Below, one piece after another: positions 1-7,785 of a stretch of 64,000 bases of DNA (position 1 is the first letter of the stretch; each line of letters begins with the position of its first letter). The DNA comes from HXMU1420-13 sp965229525 (GTDB taxonomy: Bacteria > Bacteroidota > Rhodothermia > Balneolales > Balneolaceae). The stretch covers positions 2,046,001 through 2,110,000 of the forward strand of contig OZ245886.1 of NCBI GenBank assembly GCA_965229525.1, written 5' to 3'. Under the pieces are notes generated by a model, which searched no databases, was not told the DNA's origin, and saw only the letters and a list, made by a program, of their open reading frames with translations. The translations under genes and the position numbers were made by a program.

Positions 1-1389
1 ACCCCGATGCTGGAAGGGTGTAATACAGGGTTTCAGGTGCACCTTCAAATTAAGCCCAACGAGTTTGTTTCAAAATATAATGCTGCATTAGCAATCACAG
101 CACCGGTACTAGCATCTGCGGTTAATTCTGCTGTGTTTTTAGGAAAACGACTTTGGGCAGAGACAAGAATCGCGCTATTCCATCAATCTGTGGACACACG
201 TGGTGTGGGGGATCATTTACGAGATAGTAGTCCCCGGGTAACGTTTGGTAATTCATGGATCAAAGACTCTATTCTCGACATCTACAAAGATGATATTTCT
301 CGCTATCGCGTGCTTTTAAGTTCAAATGTAGATGAGGATGTTGATGCGATGATGGAGAAAGGAATTCCACCAGAATTAATGGCATTAAAAGTGCATAATG
401 GAACGGTTTATCGCTGGAACAGGGCGTGTTATGGAGTTGGTGGAGGAAAACCACATCTTCGAATTGAAAATCGAGTGCTACCTTCCGGGCCAACGGTGAT
501 TGATGAGATGGCCAATACTGCATTTTGGCTAGGGCTTTTAAATGGGTTTGAGGATGAGCACCCGGATATCACCAAAGAATTGGATTTTGATGATGCCAGG
601 TTGAATTTCTTTGCAGCGTCAAAAATGGGATTGGATACAAATTTTGAATGGACCGGTGGTAGAAAGGTAAGTGCTAAAGAATTAATCCTGAAAGAATTAT
701 TGCCACTCGCAAAACATGGGCTTGAAAAAGCTGAAATTACCAAGTCGGATATAGATACCTATCTATCAGTAATTCATGATCGTGTTGAGAGTTTAAAAAC
801 CGGCGCATACTGGATGGTAAAATCGTATGGTAATATCATCAAAGAAGGGAATCGTGAGCAAGCACTAACCACAGTAACAGCTTCCATGCTAAAAAATCAG
901 AAAAAGGGGGAGCCGGTTCATAGATGGGGATTAGCAAAATTTGAGGATGTTACGGCATGGATTCCTTCAAAACTTCTGGTTGAAGAATTCATGACCACCG
1001 ATTTGTTCACTGCACGAAAGGATGATTTGCTCGAATTTGTATCGAACTTGATGGATTGGAGAGCAATTCGATATATCCCAATTGAAGACGACCGAAAACA
1101 TCTGGTAGGGTTAGTTTCAATGCGTATGGTGATGCGGGAATATTCGAAGGTAATAAATGATGATAGTATAGATAGCGTTCAACTGAGCGATTTCATGATT
1201 AAGAACCCGATTACGATACATCCCGAAGCTTCAATAATGGAAGCAATGAACATTATGCTAGAACATAAAATTGGATGTTTACCGGTAGTGAAGAATAGCC
1301 GATTAGTTGGTATTATTACCGAACACAATTACATGGATATTACTAGGCGTTTACTTTACGCTTTGGCTGGAGAAAAGGAAGACAATTAA
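1..1389 (+). CDS. Carboxylate-amine ligase (glutamate-cysteine ligase GCS2-like) with C-terminal tandem CBS domains, 5'-partial
   Basis: The frame is open to the window edge, so the true start lies outside; the ATG at 7 is only the first visible methionine. The first ~310 visible residues resemble the catalytic domain of GCS2-type carboxylate-amine ligases, which join a carboxylate to an amine using ATP; motifs such as YRWNRACYG and LRIENRVLPSGPT fit that family. The last ~140 residues (about 322-378 and 391-452) form two CBS repeats, a pair that usually binds adenosyl nucleotides and could make the ligase sensitive to energy state. The stop overlaps the ATG of the deacylase gene by one base (TAATG), indicating coupled translation. 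The substrate cannot be read from sequence. The family call is good; a true glutathione-pathway enzyme is unlikely given the CBS fusion and neighbour. Confidence 0.82.
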   Translation, partial: TPMLEGCNTGFQVHLQIKPNEFVSKYNAALAITAPVLASAVNSAVFLGKRLWAETRIALFHQSVDTRGVGDHLRDSSPRVTFGNSWIKDSILDIYKDDISRYRVLLSSNVDEDVDAMMEKGIPPELMALKVHNGTVYRWNRACYGVGGGKPHLRIENRVLPSGPTVIDEMANTAFWLGLLNGFEDEHPDITKELDFDDARLNFFAASKMGLDTNFEWTGGRKVSAKELILKELLPLAKHGLEKAEITKSDIDTYLSVIHDRVESLKTGAYWMVKSYGNIIKEGNREQALTTVTASMLKNQKKGEPVHRWGLAKFEDVTAWIPSKLLVEEFMTTDLFTARKDDLLEFVSNLMDWRAIRYIPIEDDRKHLVGLVSMRMVMREYSKVINDDSIDSVQLSDFMIKNPITIHPEASIMEAMNIMLEHKIGCLPVVKNSRLVGIITEHNYMDITRRLLYALAGEKEDN

Positions 1390-2339
1390 TGCAGGCTATT
1401 CAACAGGATCAGCAAGACCATTCACAAAGAATTTTAAAACACTTTATTGGCGATGTTAGGGGCGACCTGCCCGGACCGACTATAATTGCTGTGGCGGGAA
1501 TCCACGGAAATGAGCCCACTGGTGTTGATGCAATTGAAGATGTTATCGATCAATTACAACCATTGAAAGAATTTTTGAAGGGCCGGTTTATTGGATTGCG
1601 TGGTAATTTAAGAGCATTAGAAAACAATGTACGTTTTATAGACGAAGACATGAATCGGCTTTGGATTACTTCAATTCTGGATAAAATTAGACGTACTCCA
1701 TTTGAAGAATTGCAAAGTTCCGAACGTGTTGAACTAAAAGAACTTCTTACAATTCTAGATCCAATTGTATATTCAGAGGAAGAAGTGATTTATGTGGATT
1801 TGCATACCTTTTCTGGTACCGGCGCCATGTTTACCATCACCCCAAAAGAATCCCGCCACATTGAGTTGCTAAGTCAGTTAAAAATCCCTTTAGTCTTCGG
1901 CATACAGCATACGTTGATTGGAACCTCCATGGAATATGTGGAAGATGCCGGTCATGTTGGTTTTGCATTTGAAAGCGGAACACACGGCACGGTGATGGCA
2001 GAGAATAATGCAGTAGCGGGGTTGATGACACTGTTAGTAGATGCAGGGTATATCCCGGCTGATAAGCTCGAGAAATTTGGAATGTATTATGCCTACCTGA
2101 TGGATAAAGTGGAGGGATACCCTCATAAACTAGATTTTGTGTACAAGCATATTATTGAAGATGGGGACGATTTTAAAATGAATCCAGGTTTCAACAACTT
2201 CGATCCAATTGAGAAGGGTGATTGGCTAGCAACGGATAAACAAGGTAAAATTGAAGCCCAAACCGATGGGTACATCTTAATGCCACTTTACCAGGAACAG
2301 GGATATGATGGTTTTTTTATAGTGAGGGATAGTGAGTAA
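1389..2339 (+). CDS. Succinylglutamate desuccinylase/aspartoacylase (AstE/AspA) family zinc hydrolase
   Basis: 316 residues. The GIHGNEPTG motif supplies the zinc ligands His39 and Glu42, and YVDLHTFSG near residue 138 supplies the third ligand His, the HxxE...H signature of M14-like AstE/aspartoacylases. Members remove an acyl group from an amino acid or peptide amide. It is translationally coupled to the upstream ligase (one-base overlap), and its 3' end overlaps scpB by eight bases. The true AST pathway (astA, B, C, D) is absent here, so arginine catabolism is not supported. A role reversing or trimming the product of the ligase is inferred from the pairing. Length is normal for the family. 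Confidence 0.85.
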   Translation: MQAIQQDQQDHSQRILKHFIGDVRGDLPGPTIIAVAGIHGNEPTGVDAIEDVIDQLQPLKEFLKGRFIGLRGNLRALENNVRFIDEDMNRLWITSILDKIRRTPFEELQSSERVELKELLTILDPIVYSEEEVIYVDLHTFSGTGAMFTITPKESRHIELLSQLKIPLVFGIQHTLIGTSMEYVEDAGHVGFAFESGTHGTVMAENNAVAGLMTLLVDAGYIPADKLEKFGMYYAYLMDKVEGYPHKLDFVYKHIIEDGDDFKMNPGFNNFDPIEKGDWLATDKQGKIEAQTDGYILMPLYQEQGYDGFFIVRDSE

Positions 2340-3039
2340 AAAACTGAATGATTATCAGTTCATAGATGGGAGCAGGCTTTCATCTGTAATCGAAGCACTG
2401 ATTTTCGCCAGTGATGAGCCTATTTCTGCTGATAAAATCAGATCCATTATAGTTGAGCAAGAGGATCAAATAGAAATTGATGAAAATATCGTTATTGCGT
2501 TTATCGACAAGCTAAATGAACGGTACGACGAACAGGGAATGAGTTTCAGAATCCAGCCACTTGCCGGTGGCTTTACGTTTGCAACCCAGCAGAAATATCA
2601 TTTTTGGTTGAGTGTTTTCCAACATCAAAACGCATTTAGAAGATTATCTCAATCTGCCATCGAAACTTTAGCAATTATTGCATATCGGCAACCAATAACT
2701 AAGCCGGAAATTGACCAAATCCGAGGGGTAGATTCAGCCTATATTGTTCGCCAACTTATGGAAAAAACGCTGATCGAAGTATTTGGGCGAAGTGATAGTC
2801 CGGGTAAACCATTGCTTTATCGAACATCAAAGTATTTTTTGCGTCACTTTGGATTAAATGATGTGAGTGAATTGCCAAAACCAAGAGAGATTGAAGAGAT
2901 TTTAAAGGATGATGACATGGCCGAGCATCGACAATTGTTGCTTGAACGTCAAATGATGATGGAATATGGGGAAGAGGAAACCGAATCCTCAAATAAAACT
3001 GAGACAAAATTTGAAGAACCAGATGACGAAGAAGAATAG
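2332..3039 (+). CDS. scpB: Segregation and condensation protein B
   Basis: 235 residues. ScpB is a winged-helix kleisin-associated subunit that dimerises and works with ScpA and SMC in chromosome organisation. Recognisable ScpB sequence includes VIEALIFASDEPIS at the start of the first winged helix and ETLAIIAYRQPITKPEIDQI followed by RGVDSAYIVRQL in the second. The start is GTG at 2332, inside the end of the previous gene; it gives a family-typical N-terminus. The acidic C-terminal tail (about residues 190-235, rich in E and D) is variable in the family. scpA is not in the window. Immediate linkage to an RluB-type pseudouridine synthase is a common bacterial arrangement. Confidence 0.95.
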   Translation: MSKKLNDYQFIDGSRLSSVIEALIFASDEPISADKIRSIIVEQEDQIEIDENIVIAFIDKLNERYDEQGMSFRIQPLAGGFTFATQQKYHFWLSVFQHQNAFRRLSQSAIETLAIIAYRQPITKPEIDQIRGVDSAYIVRQLMEKTLIEVFGRSDSPGKPLLYRTSKYFLRHFGLNDVSELPKPREIEEILKDDDMAEHRQLLLERQMMMEYGEEETESSNKTETKFEEPDDEEE

Positions 3040-3083
3040 GGTTCAATTAACAATTATGAATTAGGAGTTAGGAATAATTCGAA

Positions 3084-3950
3084 ATGAAGCCCAGAAAAAG
3101 AAAATCAAAAAAAGATAGATCAGAGCAGAATAGAGAGAATTCAAAAAAGGGTTCAGAATTACCTAGAAGGAATAAATCAAAGAATTCAGTAAGCCAGAAT
3201 TATTCTGTTTCTGAAGAGATTCGTATCAATAAATTCATTGCACATGCAGGGTTGTGTTCCAGACGAGAAGCCGACGCTTTAATCGCGCAAGGCAAAGTAG
3301 AAGTTAATGGCAAGATTGTTACCGAGCTTGGATTAAAAGTTAGTCAAAGAGATAAAATTGTAGTAGATGGGCAGACTTTAAGTCTTGAACCGTTCGTGTA
3401 TCTGCTGTTAAATAAGCCTAAGAACACAATTACAACAACAGAAGATGATCGTGGAAGAAATACTGTTCTTGACGAAATCGAAAATGCGACAGGTTATCGT
3501 GTATATCCGGTAGGGCGCTTAGATAGGAATACAACCGGGTTATTGATTTTAACTAACGATGGTGATCTGGCACATCGATTAATGCACCCCAGCTATAAAG
3601 TTCGAAAAACGTATGAAGTAACTACAGATCGTGAATTAACCGACTCTGAGTTGAGCAAATTTATACAAGGGGTTGAGCTTGAAGACGGTGTGGCTGTGGG
3701 GCATAATGTGAAACCATTTGCAGATGTTAAAAATACTTTCCTTATTTCAGTGTTCGAAGGTCGTAACCGATTGATACGCAGAATGGTAGAGTTTCATGGT
3801 ACAGAGGTAACAAAATTAAAGCGTATTGAATATGCAGGCTTAAATCTTAAGGGTGTTGCCAATGGCCGGTGGCGATTTTTAAGGCAAACTGAAATAAATA
3901 ATCTGCGCAAACTTGTGAAACTAGACGCGCTAGATTTCAAAAAGGGATAG
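3084..3950 (+). CDS. rluB: 23S rRNA pseudouridine synthase, RsuA/RluB family
   Basis: 288 residues. A lysine/arginine-rich N-terminal extension of about 45 residues precedes an S4 RNA-binding domain (IRINKFIAHAGLCSRREADA), followed by the catalytic domain with the family motif GRLDRNTTGLLILTNDGDL, whose Asp (about residue 147) is the catalytic aspartate. These enzymes isomerise one uridine of rRNA. Placement next to scpB is the usual context of rluB (23S U2605), so RluB is preferred over RsuA, RluE or RluF, but exact site specificity is inference. The start ATG at 3084 follows a 44-base gap; the downstream hydrolase begins one base after the stop. Confidence 0.88.
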   Translation: MKPRKRKSKKDRSEQNRENSKKGSELPRRNKSKNSVSQNYSVSEEIRINKFIAHAGLCSRREADALIAQGKVEVNGKIVTELGLKVSQRDKIVVDGQTLSLEPFVYLLLNKPKNTITTTEDDRGRNTVLDEIENATGYRVYPVGRLDRNTTGLLILTNDGDLAHRLMHPSYKVRKTYEVTTDRELTDSELSKFIQGVELEDGVAVGHNVKPFADVKNTFLISVFEGRNRLIRRMVEFHGTEVTKLKRIEYAGLNLKGVANGRWRFLRQTEINNLRKLVKLDALDFKKG

Positions 3951-3951
3951 C

Positions 3952-4827
3952 ATGGAATTTGATAATATTTCGATCAGCTCCGGAAAAATAGATTCCACCG
4001 AGGGTAATCCAATTCGTTGGGATTTGTATTCACCTATTAGTGGCACAAGCAGAGAATTTCCTGTTATTTTATTTATTCACGGGTTTAAAGGATTTAAAGA
4101 TTGGGGAGCATTTCCAGATGCTTGCGAGGACTTAGCTCGTAGTGGATTTGGAGTAGTAGCATTTAATTTATCGTTAAATGGAATTGGTGAGAATCGAAGA
4201 GAACTTGACCGTTTAGATTTATTCGAGCGTCAAACATTCACACAAGATTTAAATGATATTAAATCGGTAATAGAGGCACTACAAAAAGGGGTGATTAAAG
4301 ATTCGCATACTCATTTAAACACAGATTTTTTAGGAATTGTAGGCCATTCAAGAGGTGGGCATCTTGCAATTGCGGCTGCGGCAGAATTTGAAGCGGTACA
4401 ATGTTTGGTTACCTGGAGTGCTGTTGCTAATTATTTGGATTTTTGGACGGACGAAGTAAAAGCAGCCTGGGAGACGAAAGGTAAAGCTGAAACGGTGAAT
4501 TCAAGAACCAATCAGGTAATGCCTCTGGATAAGGTGATTTATGATGATGCGATAGAAAATGAGCATCGTGTAATTGCACTGCATAGAGTGAAAGAGCTTA
4601 GAATACCTTCTTTGTTTATTCATGCAAGAGAAGATGAGGCGGTTCCCTATTCCCACTCCGAGCAACTGCACATCCACTCAGCGGCAAAAGACAAAGAACT
4701 AAAGCTCATTGCCAAAGCAGGTCATACTTTCGGAATTTCCCATCCCTTTCAAGAAGATGACTTTCCAAAACCATTTCAGCAATTACTGGATGAGACAATA
4801 GGGTGGTTTAGAGAGCATTTGAGGTAA
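3952..4827 (+). CDS. Alpha/beta hydrolase (dienelactone hydrolase-like)
   Basis: 291 residues with an alpha/beta-hydrolase layout: an oxyanion segment (LFIHGFKGFKDWG), the nucleophile elbow GHSRGG with the catalytic Ser, a late acid in HAREDEAVP, and a C-terminal catalytic His in AGHTFG. There is no signal peptide, so it is probably cytoplasmic. It is co-transcribed with rluB, starting one base after that stop, and ends at a bidirectional terminator. The substrate is unknown: such proteins may be esterases, peptidases or lactonases. The fold and catalytic triad are well supported. Confidence 0.82.
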   Translation: MEFDNISISSGKIDSTEGNPIRWDLYSPISGTSREFPVILFIHGFKGFKDWGAFPDACEDLARSGFGVVAFNLSLNGIGENRRELDRLDLFERQTFTQDLNDIKSVIEALQKGVIKDSHTHLNTDFLGIVGHSRGGHLAIAAAAEFEAVQCLVTWSAVANYLDFWTDEVKAAWETKGKAETVNSRTNQVMPLDKVIYDDAIENEHRVIALHRVKELRIPSLFIHAREDEAVPYSHSEQLHIHSAAKDKELKLIAKAGHTFGISHPFQEDDFPKPFQQLLDETIGWFREHLR

Positions 4828-4865
4828 TTCAGGCACAAAGGATCAAAGGCGCTTTGGTACAAAGA

Positions 4866-4887
4866 AGGGACACACTTCTGTGTCCCT
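4866..4887. terminator. Bidirectional intrinsic terminator between convergent genes
   Basis: Perfect 9-bp stem (AGGGACACA / TGTGTCCCT) closed by a CTTC tetraloop (GAAG on the other strand). A short T-run follows at 4893-4897 on the plus strand and a TTCTTTG stretch on the minus strand. It lies between the stop codons of the plus-strand hydrolase and the minus-strand metalloprotease, so it can serve both. Confidence 0.8.
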
Positions 4888-4895
4888 CAAAGTTT

Positions 4896-6668
4896 TTAAG
4901 CTATTTGATTAGCTGCATTTTGAGCAATATACACGCCGGATGGTAAACCCGAAGCATCAAAGGTGTAGGTATGGAAACCGGCATTCAAGGTTTGATCTAC
5001 TAAGGTTGAAACTCTCTGTCCCATAATATTGAACACAACAATAGAAACCTGTGCTTGTTCCGGTAGTTCAAACTGTACATTTGTGCTTGGATTGAAAGGG
5101 TTGGGATAGTTTTGTGCTAACCCAAAGATCTCAGGAATTGCGTTCGATTCTCCCCCGATTACTTTTGGTATTGCACCGGAAACGCTCACACTGATAATGT
5201 CTGTGGCAGTATCGTTAATTGAATCTGTTACGATAACCTTTAAATCCACATCATTGGTGAAAGAGCCACTGTAGCTGGAATTAGTTCCAATATTGTACCA
5301 GTAACTACTTCCTGAATTTCTCTTCTGCCATTGATAGCTGTAAGGTGTGGTACCGTTACTTACCCCGGCAGCCCAAAAACCAGTTTGTCCGCTATAAAGT
5401 GTGGTAGGACCAAATATGTTAACTGCCATTTCTAGTGATTTGAAATCAGCCATTATACTGGCGCGAACATCCCAAACTCTAGCGTTATCATTCCAACTGT
5501 TTGTACCCATTGCTATTCCACCATAATATTTATCTGGGTTTGACCAATATGGTATCCGATATGTATTAATTGAACCTGCATTAGTTGCCATTATTGTCCT
5601 CCAATAAGCTGGAAGATATTTAAATCCATGACCGTAAATATATGGACTTGTATTAGAGTCATTATCATGTCTAGCACCAGCTAGATGGCCAATTTCGTGG
5701 GCAAAAGTATAATTACCAACAGAACAGTCGTCAGCGGTAACTGCAAAAGCACCAACAGAACTAACTCCAATATCATAAGCTATTCCACATAAAGGTGCAT
5801 TGTTTATAGAATATCTACCTTCAGATACAATAAGCATAACAACATCGGCACTATATTGTTCACGGATCGTATGAACATTATCCATATATCCATCAAATGG
5901 ATTTACCATTCTATCGCGATCAAAATCCATATACCCGCTCTCTGAATACGAGATTTGCTGATAATGAACTAGGTTGAATGTAACGCTAGCATTACTATTA
6001 ATAAACGAATCGTTACTTGATTGAATGGAAGCCTCTGCTAATGCTTGCATATCAGTTGTAGCAGCGGCTGCTTGATTCGAAAATAACACCATCACATCAA
6101 TTACAGGATCTGAAGATTGGATGGTTGGAATATTCACCGGATTATTATTAATACTCTTGGATTTTCTTCCTTCATCATTTCCTTCTTGCATAGGGCATGT
6201 AAGTTCAGAATAATCTCTACGCAAGAGCAATGCGTATTTTTTGTTTAATGGTTCTATTTGATAGGATAAACTGTCTAAATGGATATTGCCGTACACATAT
6301 CCATTAGTTGAATATAAAAACAGTTCGCCAGTTAGCTCACTAAATCTTCCCTTATAAGTGAAATTGCCCTCTTTTTCCTTAGTAAAGACTTCACTAATCA
6401 TTGAGTAATTTTTTCCATTTAATGGTACTAACAAAGTGGATTCAGTAAGAACTTGAGAGAATCTAGAAATATCTATTAGCTCTTTTTCCATTATTAACTC
6501 TTCGCTTATAGAGGCATATCTACTCCCCTCGGATTCACTTAGTACTCTCTCTGCACTAGGTATAATGTCAAAGAGTGTTTTTAAGGATTGTGCGTTCAGA
6601 TTAATGGTGGTACAAAAAAGTACCAAGGCACTGAGAAACAGCCTTATACTTTGTATATTGTGTTTCAT
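4896..6668 (-). CDS. Secreted reprolysin-like metalloprotease with aberrant T9SS C-terminal domain
   Basis: 590 residues with an N-terminal signal peptide (ends about NLNAQ). The zinc motif HEIGHLAGARH (His324, Glu325, His328, His334) is the extended HExxHxxGxxH of metzincins, in an M12-like domain spanning about residues 180-410. A region resembling an Ig-like fold follows (about 415-500), then the T9SS type A sorting domain beginning NYPNPFNPSTNVQFELP. That domain normally ends with a strand like YRLQ...F.KRM.LLK, but here it stops early after GVYIAQNAANQIA. So export is expected, while processing or anchoring by the T9SS sortase may be impaired. The protein probably acts outside the cell; its substrate is unknown. 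It stands alone, next to an inverted-repeat element. Confidence 0.85.
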   Translation of the reverse strand: MKHNIQSIRLFLSALVLFCTTINLNAQSLKTLFDIIPSAERVLSESEGSRYASISEELIMEKELIDISRFSQVLTESTLLVPLNGKNYSMISEVFTKEKEGNFTYKGRFSELTGELFLYSTNGYVYGNIHLDSLSYQIEPLNKKYALLLRRDYSELTCPMQEGNDEGRKSKSINNNPVNIPTIQSSDPVIDVMVLFSNQAAAATTDMQALAEASIQSSNDSFINSNASVTFNLVHYQQISYSESGYMDFDRDRMVNPFDGYMDNVHTIREQYSADVVMLIVSEGRYSINNAPLCGIAYDIGVSSVGAFAVTADDCSVGNYTFAHEIGHLAGARHDNDSNTSPYIYGHGFKYLPAYWRTIMATNAGSINTYRIPYWSNPDKYYGGIAMGTNSWNDNARVWDVRASIMADFKSLEMAVNIFGPTTLYSGQTGFWAAGVSNGTTPYSYQWQKRNSGSSYWYNIGTNSSYSGSFTNDVDLKVIVTDSINDTATDIISVSVSGAIPKVIGGESNAIPEIFGLAQNYPNPFNPSTNVQFELPEQAQVSIVVFNIMGQRVSTLVDQTLNAGFHTYTFDASGLPSGVYIAQNAANQIA

Positions 6669-6707
6669 GATTATTCCTGTTTAGTTTATGTTAAACAGAA
6701 AGAATTC

Positions 6708-6786
6708 AAGCCCCGTCGGGCATTCAATACTTCCTGTGGTTTCTTGATCGTGGTGGATCAAACTCGGTAGTAGCCCGGCTGGGCTT
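6708..6786. repeat. 79-bp inverted-repeat element with an internal hairpin
   Basis: Arms AAGCCCCGTCGGGC (6708-6721) and GCCCGGCTGGGCTT (6773-6786) are inverted copies matching at 12 of 14 positions. Inside is a second perfect hairpin, TTGATC-GTGGTG-GATCAA (6744-6761). The right arm reaches the stop codon of the lipoprotein gene. It may work as a transcript-end structure for that gene or be a dispersed REP/MITE-like element; no encoded transposase is seen. Confidence 0.6.
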
Positions 6787-7490
6787 TACTTTTTAATGTT
6801 ATAATTCATCAAGTACATCTCTTCTTTAATTTCATTTTCTCCTTTTTGTGAGATTGCAATTTGGGCAATTAGTCCTATTCCGGGACGATAATACTGATAG
6901 TAATCCCATGCTGTAAATGGTACTCCTTCTTCAAAAAATTCAACTGTAAATTTATAAACATAACAATTGAAAGTACCAGCAGGTGTAGTAATCTCACGTT
7001 CGGTATCAATAAGAGTAACCTTCAGAGTGTCAGAATGGTAAAAGTGATGCCTTGAATACGAAAATGAGAGCCTTGGTTCGAGAAAAGTATCCCCCGCTTT
7101 GAATGGAAAGGGACGCTGAAGTTCATTTATATATAAAGTGTCAACCTCAGATATTCCTCCCATCAAATAAAAGCCATTTTTACCATTTCGATATAACCAA
7201 TAAAATTCGGGAGCACCGTCATGAAATGGCACGAGATTAAAAGCGTAAGAAATGTAGGTCGTATCACTAATTGGGACTTCTATTCTTTGCACAACGTCAT
7301 ACCTTAAGGTGTCGAATATTGTGCCTAAATAAGTGTATTCGTATTCCCAGTAGTTACCTACAGCCAAGGGAAATAAAACTTTGGGAGAGTCTTGTTCGTT
7401 TTCGAATTCAAGAATCCCACAACTGAGTAGAAGGGCTACAAGTAATAAAACATATACGATTCTGATTTTTTTATTAATTCCCCAATACAT
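6786..7490 (-). CDS. Hypothetical lipoprotein
   Basis: 234 residues. A basic N-terminus and a hydrophobic stretch lead to the lipobox LLLSCG, so the mature protein should be lipid-anchored through that Cys. The motif FPLAVGNYWEYEY just after the anchor, plus TPAGTFNCYVYKF and YYRPGIGLIAQ near the C-terminus, are typical of beta-rich periplasmic or surface lipoproteins of this phylum that faintly resemble DUF3108-like proteins. No catalytic motif is visible, and I do not recognise a specific function. It is monocistronic, with the inverted-repeat element at its 3' end. Confidence 0.75.
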   Translation of the reverse strand: MYWGINKKIRIVYVLLLVALLLSCGILEFENEQDSPKVLFPLAVGNYWEYEYTYLGTIFDTLRYDVVQRIEVPISDTTYISYAFNLVPFHDGAPEFYWLYRNGKNGFYLMGGISEVDTLYINELQRPFPFKAGDTFLEPRLSFSYSRHHFYHSDTLKVTLIDTEREITTPAGTFNCYVYKFTVEFFEEGVPFTAWDYYQYYRPGIGLIAQIAISQKGENEIKEEMYLMNYNIKK

Positions 7491-7785
7491 TAATTCCGCC
7501 CTATTACAAAATAATTAATATGATGGTATATAGATATTGATTATGAATAATTTATGAATAAGATATAGGGCCATTTACTGGAATGGTGATAGGTAATCAC
7601 TGGGCGGCTACCAGAATGGAGGGGTGATTATCCAGTAACCAACTTCCAATTAACAGTTAACAGTTATATCACTTGTTGAATATTGTTAATCATCGGCTAG
7701 ACTAACATCATTTTACACCCCAAATTTGCTTAAACGGGCATCTAGTCAGACTTTCCATTCTTTTCTAAAACCTAACAAATCAAGA
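7491..7785. other. Divergent intergenic region with an imperfect long hairpin
   Basis: This AT-rich region separates the divergent lipoprotein and metalloprotease genes, so both promoters must lie here. TTACTGG (7575-7581) pairs with CCAGTAA (7632-7638), and GGTAATCAC (7592-7600) pairs with GTGATTATCC (7624-7633) with one bulge; the two pairings compete for a shared CC. No clear gene or classical promoter was recognised. Confidence 0.35.

Noticed and set aside
6588..6770. 60-codon plus-strand frame covering the inverted-repeat element
   Set aside because: It runs antisense through the protease signal peptide and across the inverted repeat. No credible product.
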